Assembly (NCBI GenBank): GCA_033032865.1
Contig: JAWHQI010001217.1
Coordinates: 37,910-101,909 of the forward strand
Source of the DNA: Dactylorhiza incarnata
Lineage: Eukaryota; Streptophyta; Magnoliopsida; Asparagales; Orchidaceae
Direction: 5' to 3'
DNA: 64,000 nt
A program made the translations under genes and the position numbers. The notes below the pieces were generated by a model, which was not told the origin of the DNA, searched no databases, and saw only the letters and a program-made list of their open reading frames with translations. Below, piece by piece: positions 20,581 to 30,795 of the stretch. Position 1 is the first letter of the stretch; the number at the start of each line of letters is the position of its first letter.

Positions 20581-21150
20581 TGTTTCTTCTGTAAAGGACC
20601 ACATAAAGTGAATGCTTGTCCGACTTTGGAGACGATACGATTCACTGTAGATCAAGTGGGGAGAAGGAGCAACTACAAGACAGGAAGGGCAAACCAAACC
20701 CAAACTAGGGGGAGGATAGTAAGTAATGGACAAATGATGGTGGATGTAGAGATCGAGGGCACGAAGATGAGAGCCTTAGTGGACACAGGCGCAACCGACT
20801 TCTTTATGTCCAAGTCTGCTGCCAAGAGAATTGGACTACCGATCAAATTTGGACCAACTCGGCTCAAATTCGCGAACTCTCAGGAAGTGCGAACTATCGG
20901 TCTTGCTCCAGATGTGAGCGTTCGTCTTGGAGATTGGAAGGGAAAGGTGCCCATTGAAATTATCCCCTTTGACGATTATGACATTATCATTGGAATGAAT
21001 TTTCTTGATCAGTTTGAAGGTTTTCTCATCTTCCCAACATCTGAGATGCACCTCATTGATGGTCCGACTTCCTACCCGGTGCCGATAAGGAGAGTACATG
21101 AACGAGAAGCGAAGACCCTCTCCGTGATAAGGTCTGCACAAAGATGGTGA
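20581..21150 (+). CDS. Element C second zinc knuckle and aspartic protease, behind in-frame UAG
   Basis: Continues the Gag frame right after the UAG: CFFCKGPHKVNAC (knuckle), a basic linker, then a retropepsin domain with ALVDTGATDFF (catalytic Asp) and DIIIGMNFL. Stop at 21148-21150, then 45 bp to the 3' LTR. It would be made by readthrough of the UAG, by an internal start (an in-frame ATG exists at 20728 before the protease), or not at all if the UAG is a mutation. No polymerase follows. Confidence 0.75.
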   Translation, partial: CFFCKGPHKVNACPTLETIRFTVDQVGRRSNYKTGRANQTQTRGRIVSNGQMMVDVEIEGTKMRALVDTGATDFFMSKSAAKRIGLPIKFGPTRLKFANSQEVRTIGLAPDVSVRLGDWKGKVPIEIIPFDDYDIIIGMNFLDQFEGFLIFPTSEMHLIDGPTSYPVPIRRVHEREAKTLSVIRSAQRW

Positions 21151-21183
21151 AGGAAGGATGCGTCGAGGACGACGCATGGTTTC

Positions 21184-21195
21184 AGTGGGGGAGAA
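21184..21195 (+). other. Polypurine tract of element C
   Basis: AGTGGGGGAGAA immediately before the 3' LTR start TGTCACG; plus-strand primer by position and composition. Confidence 0.85.
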
Positions 21196-21708
21196 TGTCA
21201 CGATATCAAGGTTAGCTAACACGTCTCGTGACCATTGTTCAAGATTACTCTAGATATGTTGAGAATATTCTAGAATATTGGAGAAAGATCACACTTGGGA
21301 GATATGGAAGAGTATGGAAGAATGTGGAAGAATCTAGTCTCTTCCATGTGTGGAGAAATCTAGATTCTTCTTGAGTTTGGAGGGAAAAGGGGGAGGAGGC
21401 CTATATATGGGGAGGACCTCTCCCCATTTGGATCATCCAAGGTTTTTGAGTGTGTTGTGATAGTGAGACTCCTCTTGTGAGTGCTTGTGAGCTTGGAGTG
21501 TTGAGCATTGTTGTATGTCTTGTTCCTTTTGTATGTCTCGCGCAACTGTCTACCTAAGTGTCTTGTAACTTTGTTGAGAGTTATAATAACAGTTGTTCTC
21601 TTTATTCCACTACTTTGTTTGAGGAAGGCTTACTTGGTTAACCTAAGTTTGTTGGAATTTTAGCCAAGTGCCGCACGTACTTAGTGTCAAAGTGCTAAGT
21701 TCGTGACA
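21196..21708 (+). mobile_element. Element C 3' LTR (513 bp)
   Basis: Same length as the 5' LTR and identical except one base (near 21445). TATATATGG at 21402-21410. Confidence 0.92.
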
Positions 21709-23515
21709 GGCCGCTCGAGATCGGCAGGAAGTCGTCCGGACTCAGCAGGAGTCCGCAAAGCAGATCGAGGCCATGAACCAGGTTCTGGCCGCGATCTCCC
21801 AGAAGATCCTTCCTCAATCCTCTCAGATCGCTACCCCTGACCGCATGGCAAGCGGTCACCCTAGTGATCATCCTGTTTTCCAGCCCGCAGCTCCTCAGCG
21901 ATCTCAGCATGAGGAGTTCGCCGCCCGTCGTAATTCTTTCCGAGCCGCAGCCCAGGGGCCTCCGGCTCAGACCTTGAATTTTGAAGAAGGGTTTGCTTAC
22001 CCTCAAGATCCTCCAGCTCCTTTTCTTCCTCCAGGACCTTCTATTTTTGGGGAGCCATCCCCCTTTACTGATGAGATTCGTCGGGATCCAATTCCCCATG
22101 GATTCAGAGAGCCCCGTCTTCCTGTGTATACAGGAGAAACCGACCCGATGTGTCATCTCCAAGCCTTTGAATCTGCCGTTGCCCTCAGGACCATTTCAGA
22201 TGGAGTGAGGTGCAAGCTGATGGTTACCTCCTTCGATGGGTCAGCCATGGAATGGTTCTATAAGCTGCCTTGTCAATCTATCTCAAGCTTTGCCGCCTTG
22301 AGGCAAGAGCTCCTCCTGAGGTTCGCCACCGCAAAGAAAAGGAAGAGTGGTCCTACGACCCTCTTCAAAATTAAGCAAGGGGACAACGAGACTGCAGCGC
22401 ATTTCGTTGATCGCTTTCAGAAGGAGATCTTGGGAGTCAGAGACATGGATCCCGAGCTCTATATGGTAGCTTTGATCAGCGGGCTGCAGGAGGGTCCTCT
22501 GAAGTTCAAAGTTACAACCAAGGAGCCTAGCTCCTATCAGGAGCTGATCAGCATTGCCAATCGCTACATAGAAGGGGAGATCAACAACCCCACCTATGTT
22601 AGCAATCTGACCAACAGAGCCACTCAGAAAGGCTCTGCAGGGTTCTATCCAGCGGCATCTTCCTCAAAACCTCGGCAAGAGCTTCCACCTCCGGCCCCGA
22701 GAGGTAAGAATTACCGAAACAGCCGCTTCAACCGAGGTAATCAATCTTTCCCACCTCAAAATTCATTTCTCCAAACTCCCGTTACTCCTGCTCCGCAAGT
22801 CACCCCCATCCACCAGATCCAGTACGCTCAACCTCCTCTTCTACCCATTCCTTCACTTTACAATGAATCCCAAGAGTCCTTCACAGACTTTGGTGTTTCT
22901 ATGAATGAAGTGCTTCAAATCCTTCAGAAGCAGCCCTTTTTTAAGAGGCCAGCTCCGCTGAATTCGGACCCGAAAACCAGAAACCCTACTCTCTACTGTG
23001 AATATCATAGAGATAGGGGTCATTTGACAGAGGATTGTAGAGCTCTCCGCCTATTTTTAGAGAAACTATTAAAGGAGGGAAAGCTCCGCGATCTCATTCA
23101 AAAGAATGACTCTACCAAAGCTTCAACCTCCAAGGCCAAGGAGGTAGCAGAAGTGCACTGGGAGTGCGAAGAAGTAGATGATGTTGGCCATCTGGGCAAC
23201 ATCGGTTTTCCCAGCGAATGCGTGGACGCTAATGATGAGGCTGCCTTGGGCAACCTATTCTGCATCCATGGGGGTGCAGGGCCGGAGTCCTCGAGAAAGG
23301 CAAGTCTGAAGAGGGTTTACCAGTCAGAGGTTGCTGCTACCTCTTCGGCTCCGGTTCGAGGAACGGTCACTTTTGGAGATGAAGATCTTCCTCAGACCGC
23401 GAATCCCTTTGATGATGCAGTCGTCATCAAAGCTGTAATCGAAAATTATACGGTGGAAAAAAATTCTAATAGATACAGGGAGCTCAGTCAATGTGCTTTT
23501 CAAGCCTGCCTTTGA
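21709..23515 (+). pseudogene. gag: Element A gag, main part, ending in a frameshift
   Basis: Resumes after element C with AARDRQEV-type coiled coil, then a Tat-type Gag core (PRLPVYTGETDPMCHLQAF; MEWFYKLP) and a zinc knuckle of the variant CX2HX4HX4C (CEYHRDRGHLTEDC). The frame shifts at an A-run (about 23457-23463, seven A; element B has six) just before the protease DTG and stops at 23515. The +1 A removes protease and pol from the gag frame. Confidence 0.85.
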
Positions 23516-24446
23516 GGCGTTAAAGACAGGTAAAACCCTCCAATCAACTGAAGGCCCCCTTTATGGTTTTTCAGGAGAAAAGAAAGAAGTTGAAGGGCTC
23601 GTCACCCTCTCCGTGATTCTTGGAGGAATAGTGAGGCTGGTCAAATTTATAGTCGTTGATGCTCCCAGTAGCTACAACGCAATTTTCGGGAGACCCTTTC
23701 TGAACGGGTATCAAGCCATTGTCTCCACTTATCATCAAGCGGTGAAGTTCGCCTTGAATGGCAAACAACATCGAATCAGGAGCGACCCTAGAAAAGCTAG
23801 AGAGTGTTATGTAAAGACGGTCAACACGATCGTGTCTTCTCCACCTCAGGAAGTTATGATGACTGAATCCATTGAAGTTCCCGAACAAGCTCAGGTTGCA
23901 GAAGAAGTGGAGGATGTGAGAGATGGAGTTCGCTTGGAACCTGCCCAAGCAACTCAAGCTATTCAGATCAGCGAGGAAGATAAGAGCAAGAGCCTCTCCA
24001 TCAACGCTGAATTATCTGAGACAGACAAGAGTCAGCTCATCTCTTGTCTTCTGCAAAATTTAGATATCTTCGCTTGGTCGGCAGACAACATGCCCGGAGT
24101 GGATCCGGATGTTGCTTGCCATCATCTCAACATCAGCCCAAACGTCATCCCAATCCAGCAGAAGAAGAGAACTATTGCAACCACTTTGGCTCAGCCTATC
24201 CGTGAGGAAGTAGAGAAGCTCCCGAGGGCGAAGTTCATCCAGCCGATCCAATATCCTGAGTGGGTGTCAAACGTTGTAATGGTAACAAAGCCAGGTGGAA
24301 AGTGGAGGATGTGTGTCGATTTTACCAAACTCAATAAAGCTTGCCCCAAGGATTGCTATCCCTTGCCTCAGATAGATTCTTTAGTGGATTCTGCGGTAGG
24401 TTATTCTTTTATGAGTTTTTTAGATGCTTTTTCAGGTTATCACTAA
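23493..24446 (+). pseudogene. pol: Element A protease and reverse transcriptase start, ends in nonsense
   Basis: After the frameshift the frame carries the rest of the protease (NAIFGRPFL), a linker, and the first RT motifs (VTKPGGKWRMCVDFTKLN; FLDAFSGYH). It ends at TAA (24444-24446), where element B has CAA (Gln): one C to T change. Confidence 0.85.
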
Positions 24447-24452
24447 ATCAGG

Positions 24453-26417
24453 ATGCATAAACCGGATATACCGCACACTTCGTTTATCACAAATGATGGT
24501 TTCTTCTGTTATCTCGTGATGCCTTTTGGGTTGAAAAATGCTGGAGCAACTTACCAAAAAATGATGGACACAGTTTTCAAAAGTCAGAAGGCAAGAAACC
24601 TTGAGGTGTATGTCGATGACCTCTTGGTGAAAAGCAAATCCTTCTCCTCTCATCTCAAAGATCTCTCGGAAACTTTTGCAACCCTACGAACCTTCAATAT
24701 GAGGTTGAATCCATTGAAGTGTGTTTTCGGAGCAAACAAAGGTAAATTTTTGGGTCATCTCCTCACTCCAGAAGGGTTAGAACCAAATCCAGACAAGATA
24801 AAAGCTATTTTGGAAATGCCACCTCCGAGAACCCCAAAAGAAGTTCAACAGTTGGGAGGGAGAATGGCGGGCTTGAGTCGATTCATCTCCCGGTCAGGGG
24901 ATAAAGGTGCACCGTTCTTTAAGACTCTCCGGGGAGGAACCAAGTTTGAATGGACTCAAGAGTGTGAAGATGCTTTCAATCAGCTCAAAAAACAGTTGAC
25001 TTCAATTCCTCTACTCCAAAGCCCGCGAGAAGGGGAGGATCTTTTTCTATATTTAGGAGTCGGGGCCGATGCCATAAGCTCTGTTTTGGTTCGAGAAGAG
25101 GGAAAGAAACAATTTCCAGTTTACTACGTAAGCCGAATTCTGAAGAATGCAGAGACCCGCTACCCGATCCTAGAGAAGTTAGCTTTAATGCTCGTAATTT
25201 CAGCAAGAAGATTAAGACCGTACTTTCAAGCTCATACAATTATAGTCGTCACTGACCTTCCATTGAAAAGTGTCTTGGAAAAACCAGAACATTCAGGGAG
25301 GTTGGCAAAGTGGGCAATAGAGCTTAGTGAGTTTGATATATCCTACGTTCCAAAGGTGGCAATCAAAGCCCAAGTCCTAGCAGATTTCATGGTGGATGCC
25401 AAAGAAGCTGGGTCTCAGAAAGAGGTCGGAGTACCCCTTGCCTGGAAAATTTTCGTTGATGGAGCCTCAGGAAAAAACTCTTCCGGAGCAGGAATTGTCT
25501 TAATCAACCCAAACGGAGTAAGATTGGATCAGGCCCTGAAATTCTACTTTCAAGTAACAAATAATCAGGCAGAGTATGAAGCTTTGCTAGCCGGTCTTAA
25601 GTTTGCTAGAGAGCTAGGGATTGATGATGTCAAAGTCTTCACAGATTCTTTAGTGATGGCTTCTCAAGTAAGCGGAGCTTTCGAAACAAGAGACAATATT
25701 TTAAAGCGGTATCTGACTCTGGTAAAAATCGAGGTAGGGAAATTCAAAAGTTTTGCTATTGAACATATTCCCAGAAGTGAGAATATGGAAGCAGATGAGT
25801 TGGCAAAGTTTGGACTTCCCTCGGGAGGAACAACTTCGGAATTGTTCCGCCCAGCAATTGAAGAAGGAGAGGTTATGGAAATTGACCAGCATTCGTCTTG
25901 GATGGATCCATTTGTTCAATATCTTTCAACTGGAGATTTCCATTCAACAATAAAAGATAGAAAAAGGTTTAAGCGGAAAGCAGCTAACTATTATCTTGTT
26001 GCAGGAATACTTTATAGAAGAACGTTCCTTTCACCATTAGCGCGATGCGTTTCGGAAAAAGAGATTCCAGCGGTCCTCCAAGAAGTCCATTCTGGAGAAT
26101 GTGGAAGTCACTCTGGAGCTAGAACTTTGGAGAAAAGAATTCTGAGGCAGGGCTACTTTTGGCCCCAGATGAGGAAGGATGCGGAAAAATTTGCTAAGAA
26201 ATGTGTGAAGTGCCAAAAGTTTGCTCCTCTTCAAAATCAGCCGGCTCAACAACTCAAGTCAATAGCGACTCCGTGGCCGTTTGCAGTTTGGGGAATGGAT
26301 TTGATTGGGCCTTTTCCTATGGCAAGTGGGCAGCGGCGATATATTATAGTCATGATTGACTATTTTAGCAAATGGATAGAGGCAAAAGCATTGCCAAAAT
26401 TACCACTCAAGCCGTGA
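24453..26417 (+). pseudogene. pol: Element A RT, both RNase H domains, integrase start
   Basis: Continues the frame beyond the stop: RT core with VYVDDLLVKS, the RT-linked RNase H (LYLGVGADAISSVL), the second archaeal-type RNase H (WKIFVDGASGKNSSGAG) that marks the Tat lineage, the integrase zinc finger (H...H...CVKCQKF) and its first catalytic Asp (WGMDLIGPF). A one-base deletion near 26390 relative to B (GCATTGCCAAAA vs GCATTGGCTAAAA) ends the frame at 26417. Confidence 0.88.
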
Positions 26418-27151
26418 AAAACTTTATATGGGGAGAGATAGTATGTCGACACGGAATTCCAATGGCAATCATCACGGATAATGGTTCTCAATTCAACAAT
26501 TCAACTCTTATTAGTTTCTGCAAGCAAATTGGCATTGAGCTTCGTTTCACTTCCGTGCATCATCCTAGAAGCAATGGGCAGGTAGAGGCCGCCAACAAAC
26601 TCATCATAAATCTCTTGAAAAAGAAGGTGGAAAACGTTAGGGGCAACTGGGCAGAACAACTACCTTCCGTCTTATGGGCCTTGAGAACAACTCCGAATTC
26701 TGCTACTGGAGAAACTCCGTTCAAATTATCACACGGTTCCGAAGCCCTTATTCTGGTAGAATTTGAAGTAAAAAGCCCAAGAGTATTATTGGCACAACAA
26801 AATCAAATCGAGTGGATGGAAGGAAATGATGAAGAATTAAAATGCAGCCTTGATTTAATTGAGGAATTGAGAGATACTGCAATCATCAGACAGGAAGAGG
26901 TAAAAAGAAGAATGGCGAGGTTATTCAATAAAAATGTAAGAACCAAAGAATTCGCTGTTGGAGATCTAGTCTTAAAGAAGGTAGATACAGCAGCAAGAGC
27001 TGGTTCAGTTGGAAAGCTTAATCCAAATTGGGCAGGGCCGTTCGTGGTAAAGAATGTGCTTAAAAATGGTGCTTACCATCTCCAAACTTATGAAGGAGAA
27101 GAGTTGCCTCATTCCTGGAGCGGAGATGATCTCAAGCTTTTCTTCTCTTAA
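26372..27151 (+). pseudogene. pol: Element A integrase C-terminal part
   Basis: Another frame continues with the remaining catalytic residues (ITDNGSQFN; NGQVEAANK) and the basic C-terminal region to the natural stop at 27149-27151 (DDLKLFFS). The shift from the preceding frame is the 1-bp deletion near 26390. Confidence 0.87.
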
Positions 27152-28630
27152 ATGTTCGCATCTAATTCACTCATTTCTTGTTCCTCACTCTTTTCTTTCT
27201 TAAACATCACGTAGGTATTACCAAAGCATTTGCAATACAAGTGATGGATGATGAATCTTAAAAATAAATTGATCTCTGAAAAGCCAAAAACCTGTCAAGT
27301 GAGATATCGCCGGATCCTACTATCTTCCCCCTCGACTTGTTAGCTCGACGTGTAATTCTGCCAGGACCACAGATGTCGGGGAGATTTCGAATCTGTGTAG
27401 CAGTAGCTCGCCAAGCTCAAGCGGTGGAAGTTTGGGATACCGGGTCTTTGCTGACATCTGGCACGCCTCAGCGTTTTAAGGAGGTCTAGGTGGCTGGCTC
27501 AGCTCTGTCATGCATTGAAAAGGACATTGTTACAATCTTAATGATCTTTCAGGGAAAGCAATGTCGGTATAGCCTCCGCGGCATGACCACACCTGCCCTA
27601 CCGATCATTTTGATTTGTAACTCTCGAATACTCGTTGAAGCGTGGTTAGGAAAAGGGGCGGCCAGGAACATCTATAACCGTCACCTAAACCTTAGATTGA
27701 CAAATTTGCAGCAAATTCAATAATTCTCCAGAGAAAAACAATGTCGGTATAGCCTCATCGGCATAACCACACCAACCCTGCAAACTTTTTTGAAATTCTC
27801 TTTTTCTATAACCTCAATTATTTCATAATATTGAGATCGGGCGGTCAGATCTTACGAAGACCGCATACTTTCCTCTCTTCAAAGGGTGATCGACATTGTT
27901 CATGATTCATGGCTTGATATTCTCCAGGATCCGAATGAAAGTGATCGCCGGTATCAGTTTTTTCATGATCGCTAGGCGAGATTTTTTCTAAAGAGGCTTG
28001 GTTTTCAGAAATGATTGTTATTGGAAGAAGTCGAGTTGCTTATAGTCATCAGCTATATTTTCTCCAGGATTGGGCAGAAGCGATCGTCAGGCAAGGCTTT
28101 TTTCATAAAAGATTGGAATCGTTATTCAGGAATCTCTTAAATTGTCTTGATAACGATCGGACTGATCATATTGGGATCGCGATCTAAATTGTTCTTATTC
28201 AAAAATTACGTGAGAATGCTCATGATCCTTCAATCCCTATCGCTTGATGGTTGGGTCTTTCCCTCGAAATGGCGGACCGAATATTGTTTAGATCGCCACA
28301 ATGATATTCATAGAGATTCATCTCTTTATAGATTGTCCGATTATTTGAAGATCGCAGAATTATTCTTTTTATACAGTTGGATTTGTCGAATTTCTGATAG
28401 CCATAAATTAGAAACGCCGAAACCTAGAGCATTGAGATCGAATGCTAAATTTATTATGCTATGATCGCATATAATAGAAGTTGTGATCGATTTGCATGAA
28501 TAATATAGCAAAAACAGATACAGAAAAGAATCATTCACGAACAAAAATAACTTTCCATTTATCTCAAAATTTACAATATCAGGCGCGGTCATTAACCGGC
28601 TATTACATCGTTTGTTTGGAAAAGGTAAGT
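27152..28630. other. Element A non-coding region between pol and antisense genes
   Basis: No supported gene. The first part (27291-27691) is a conserved block described separately. From about 27820 to 28600 it has diverged strongly from element B but stays dense in GAYCGC words (for example 27839, 27859, 27947, 27967, 28350). Minus-strand transcripts of the Transposase_28-like gene should end near here. Confidence 0.6.
27291..27780 (+). other. Conserved non-coding block with a repeated GTCGGTATAGCC motif
   Basis: Nearly the same as 54697-55190 in element B, although the sequence beyond is diverged. Two copies of AATGTCGGTATAGCC..GCATGACCACACC, or close variants, lie 180 bp apart (27561 and 27741); the first can pair with TACCGAT downstream (TCGGTA/TACCGA). 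Candidates: RNA packaging signal, transcript end, or structured RNA. No frame is conserved. Confidence 0.55.
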
Positions 28631-30350
28631 CTAGTTCTTCTGTTTCTTCTTTCGCGGAGATCGCTCCTCTGAAGAAGAAGTTGAACTCTCTGAGGACTCA
28701 CTCTCACTATCAGTCTCCCTCGAACCAGAATCTGAGGCCGCTGCTGAGCTTATTTCCTCGCCAAGAAAAACACTTCCACTAGGGGAAGCGTGATCGTCTT
28801 GACTTTCAACGATCTCGACGGATTCATCTTCAATGGTCTCGGCAGTTTTCGTTCCTTTAACTTTTTTCTTTTCTGCCTCCTCGATCATTTCAGCGATCTC
28901 AGGGAAGAGATCGGCAAACGTCGTATCCCGAAAATCAGCAGTAAGGCCATCCTTTTCACGAAGAATAGCAATTGTTTTGTTCGAGGCATCCCTGACATGA
29001 GTATATAGGGATCTGAGATAATCGGGATTATGGATATCATATGCGGACTTCTTGAAATTCTGTAAAAGGCAATATATTAGATCGAAGCGGTCAAGGTAAG
29101 TATTTAAAAGTTGCATTTCTTTTGAATACTTACATCAAAACGATCTTGCAGACGCTCCGCATGCTGCAAGGATGCGCGAAGAGATCGCCCCATGTGGTGG
29201 TTCAGAACCGTGCTTCGGGCGGTCACCTGAGCGCATACATCAGGGAGATCGTCAGTCCTGATCCTCAGTGCTTCATTAGCATTCTTTTTTCCATAAAGGG
29301 CAGAAGTGACCGCGAAAGCATGATTCGAAAACCACCCTCCCCAAAAAGGAAGATCGGTTGACACTTTCAGAGACTTTCCGGTCTCGCCCCATCTCAGTAG
29401 AGATTTTCCTTTAATGTCCTTTACTTTCTTTCCAAAACCCAATAAGGGAAATGGTCCCTCCTCCAGATCGCCCTCCTCGGCGATCTCTTTCGCTTTCCTT
29501 TGACGATCTTGCTTCAGACGTTTTTCGCGCTGGGTACGAACTTCCCCACTTGGCGTCACCAGGCCGACCTTTGGGATCGCGAATCCGGCTGTAAGAAGAA
29601 AACAGGTAAGAAATTTCCAAATTCTACTAGAGAGGCCGAAGAAAAAAAAAATTGTTGTTGTAGCTTACTTTCTTCCGGTAAGACCGCAGCAACATCGGGC
29701 CAGATCGCCAGGTAATGATTCAGGTCGAATCGTTTCCCCGCCAGCCATTCCAAAACTGCAAGTTCTTCCTCCGAAACAAATTTTTCTTTTCTAAATATTT
29801 TCTCTGCTCGCGAAGAAGGACGGCTGGCGAGACCGCCGAGATTGCCTTCAAAGATTAGATACCTCTCGGTCCAGAGAGGGATTTTATTTGGAAGATTTAA
29901 AACTTTTATTCCATTACCACTGAGATACAACAATCCTTTGAACTCTTCCTTGTTCAGACCCTCTTTTAAAACCTTTACAGAAAATGTACCTCGGAAGATT
30001 GACATTGTGAATTTTAACTTCACCGATCTCAAGTAATTGATAAAGACGCTCATCAGACCGATCGAGTTCGGCGGAATCTGGGCGAGAACGAGACCGTAAT
30101 AATTCATCACTTCCAACATTTCCCAAGGGATGGGAATTTGAAGACCATAAGCGAAGTGATCAATCGGGATGACATATTTATCTTCATCCCCAGAGTTCAA
30201 GCCTTCATCTTCGAATGGAATTCTGATCGTAATCTCATCATCGATCTCATATTTTTCAATAAAGGAAGAGTACTCTGTCTCCGAGATTTGACCATATTTG
30301 TGATCGGAGTTCAAGAAGACCTCAGCAGCTTTGGAGCGCGCGGACACCAT
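28631..30350 (-). CDS. Antisense gene 2 of element A: three-exon, Transposase_28-like, 521 aa
   Basis: Exons read on the minus strand: 30350-29669 (682 nt), 29588-29134 (455), 29059-28631 (429). Introns of 80 and 74 nt have GTAAGC/GTAAGT donors and pyrimidine-rich ACAG acceptors, and the 1566 nt are open from ATG to stop. Residues about 57-110 (DHFAYGLQIPIPWEML; QIPPNSIGLMSVFINYLR) resemble the 'putative gypsy type transposon' domain found in extra antisense ORFs of plant Tat elements. The C-terminus is acidic/Ser-rich and ends in a basic RSPRKKKQKN (possible nuclear signal). TATAAATA lies 73 nt upstream. Product function unknown. Splicing is inferred, not measured. Confidence 0.75.
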
Positions 30351-30422
30351 TTTATGAGATCGCAGGAGTCAGTAAATTAAAGAATACTCAAGAAGAATAA
30401 AATAATGATCCAGAAGAGAAGC

Positions 30423-30430
30423 TATTTATA
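30423..30430 (-). promoter_or_regulatory. TATA box of antisense gene 2 (element A)
   Basis: Minus strand TATAAATA, 73 nt before the ATG. Upstream on the minus strand lie a GATCGCC (about 30470) and a GACCGCC (about 30493). Element B has the same box 71 nt before its ATG with the same two motifs upstream. The stretch 30351-30795 otherwise holds no gene. Confidence 0.65.
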
Positions 30431-30795
30431 GAAGGAAGGAGATGATTATGCAATGATAGTGCTCCTTGAGATCGCCCTGCAGATTGATCAGACCGCCAAA
30501 AGCTATTTAGACTCGAAGATAACTAATACGCATAAAATTGTCCTCAGATAGATCACATAATCCTTAGTTTTTTAGGGTGTCACCAAATAGCTCGCATGCA
30601 GATCGCAATACACATGATCCACAATAAAAATACTATTAAAAAAGATCGCATATATGAAATCTAGAGATCGTAAAATGAGTACCACAATACTAAATACCAT
30701 AAAGCAAAACCAAAAAATATCTTACAGACCAGAAATTAACTAAACAGGGTTTTTAAAGAGATCGCTAAATAAAAGAAAGAAGGGCTGCGGTCTCA

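Larger units (their letters stand above)
18882..21708 (+). mobile_element. Element C: non-autonomous Gag-protease LTR element (TR-GAG-like)
   Basis: Two 513-bp LTRs with perfect ends TGTCACG/CGTGACA, Met-tRNA primer site, Gag, protease, polypurine tract; no reverse transcriptase, RNase H or integrase. At 2827 bp it fits the class of terminal-repeat retrotransposons with a GAG domain, which depend on enzymes of other elements. It lies in gag of A. With TG...CA ends the target duplication is 4 bp (GGCC); it would be 5 (AGGCC) if the final A belonged to the target copy. The LTRs differ at one position by eye (GGTTTTGGAG vs GGTTTTTGAG), so it is very young. Confidence 0.93.
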
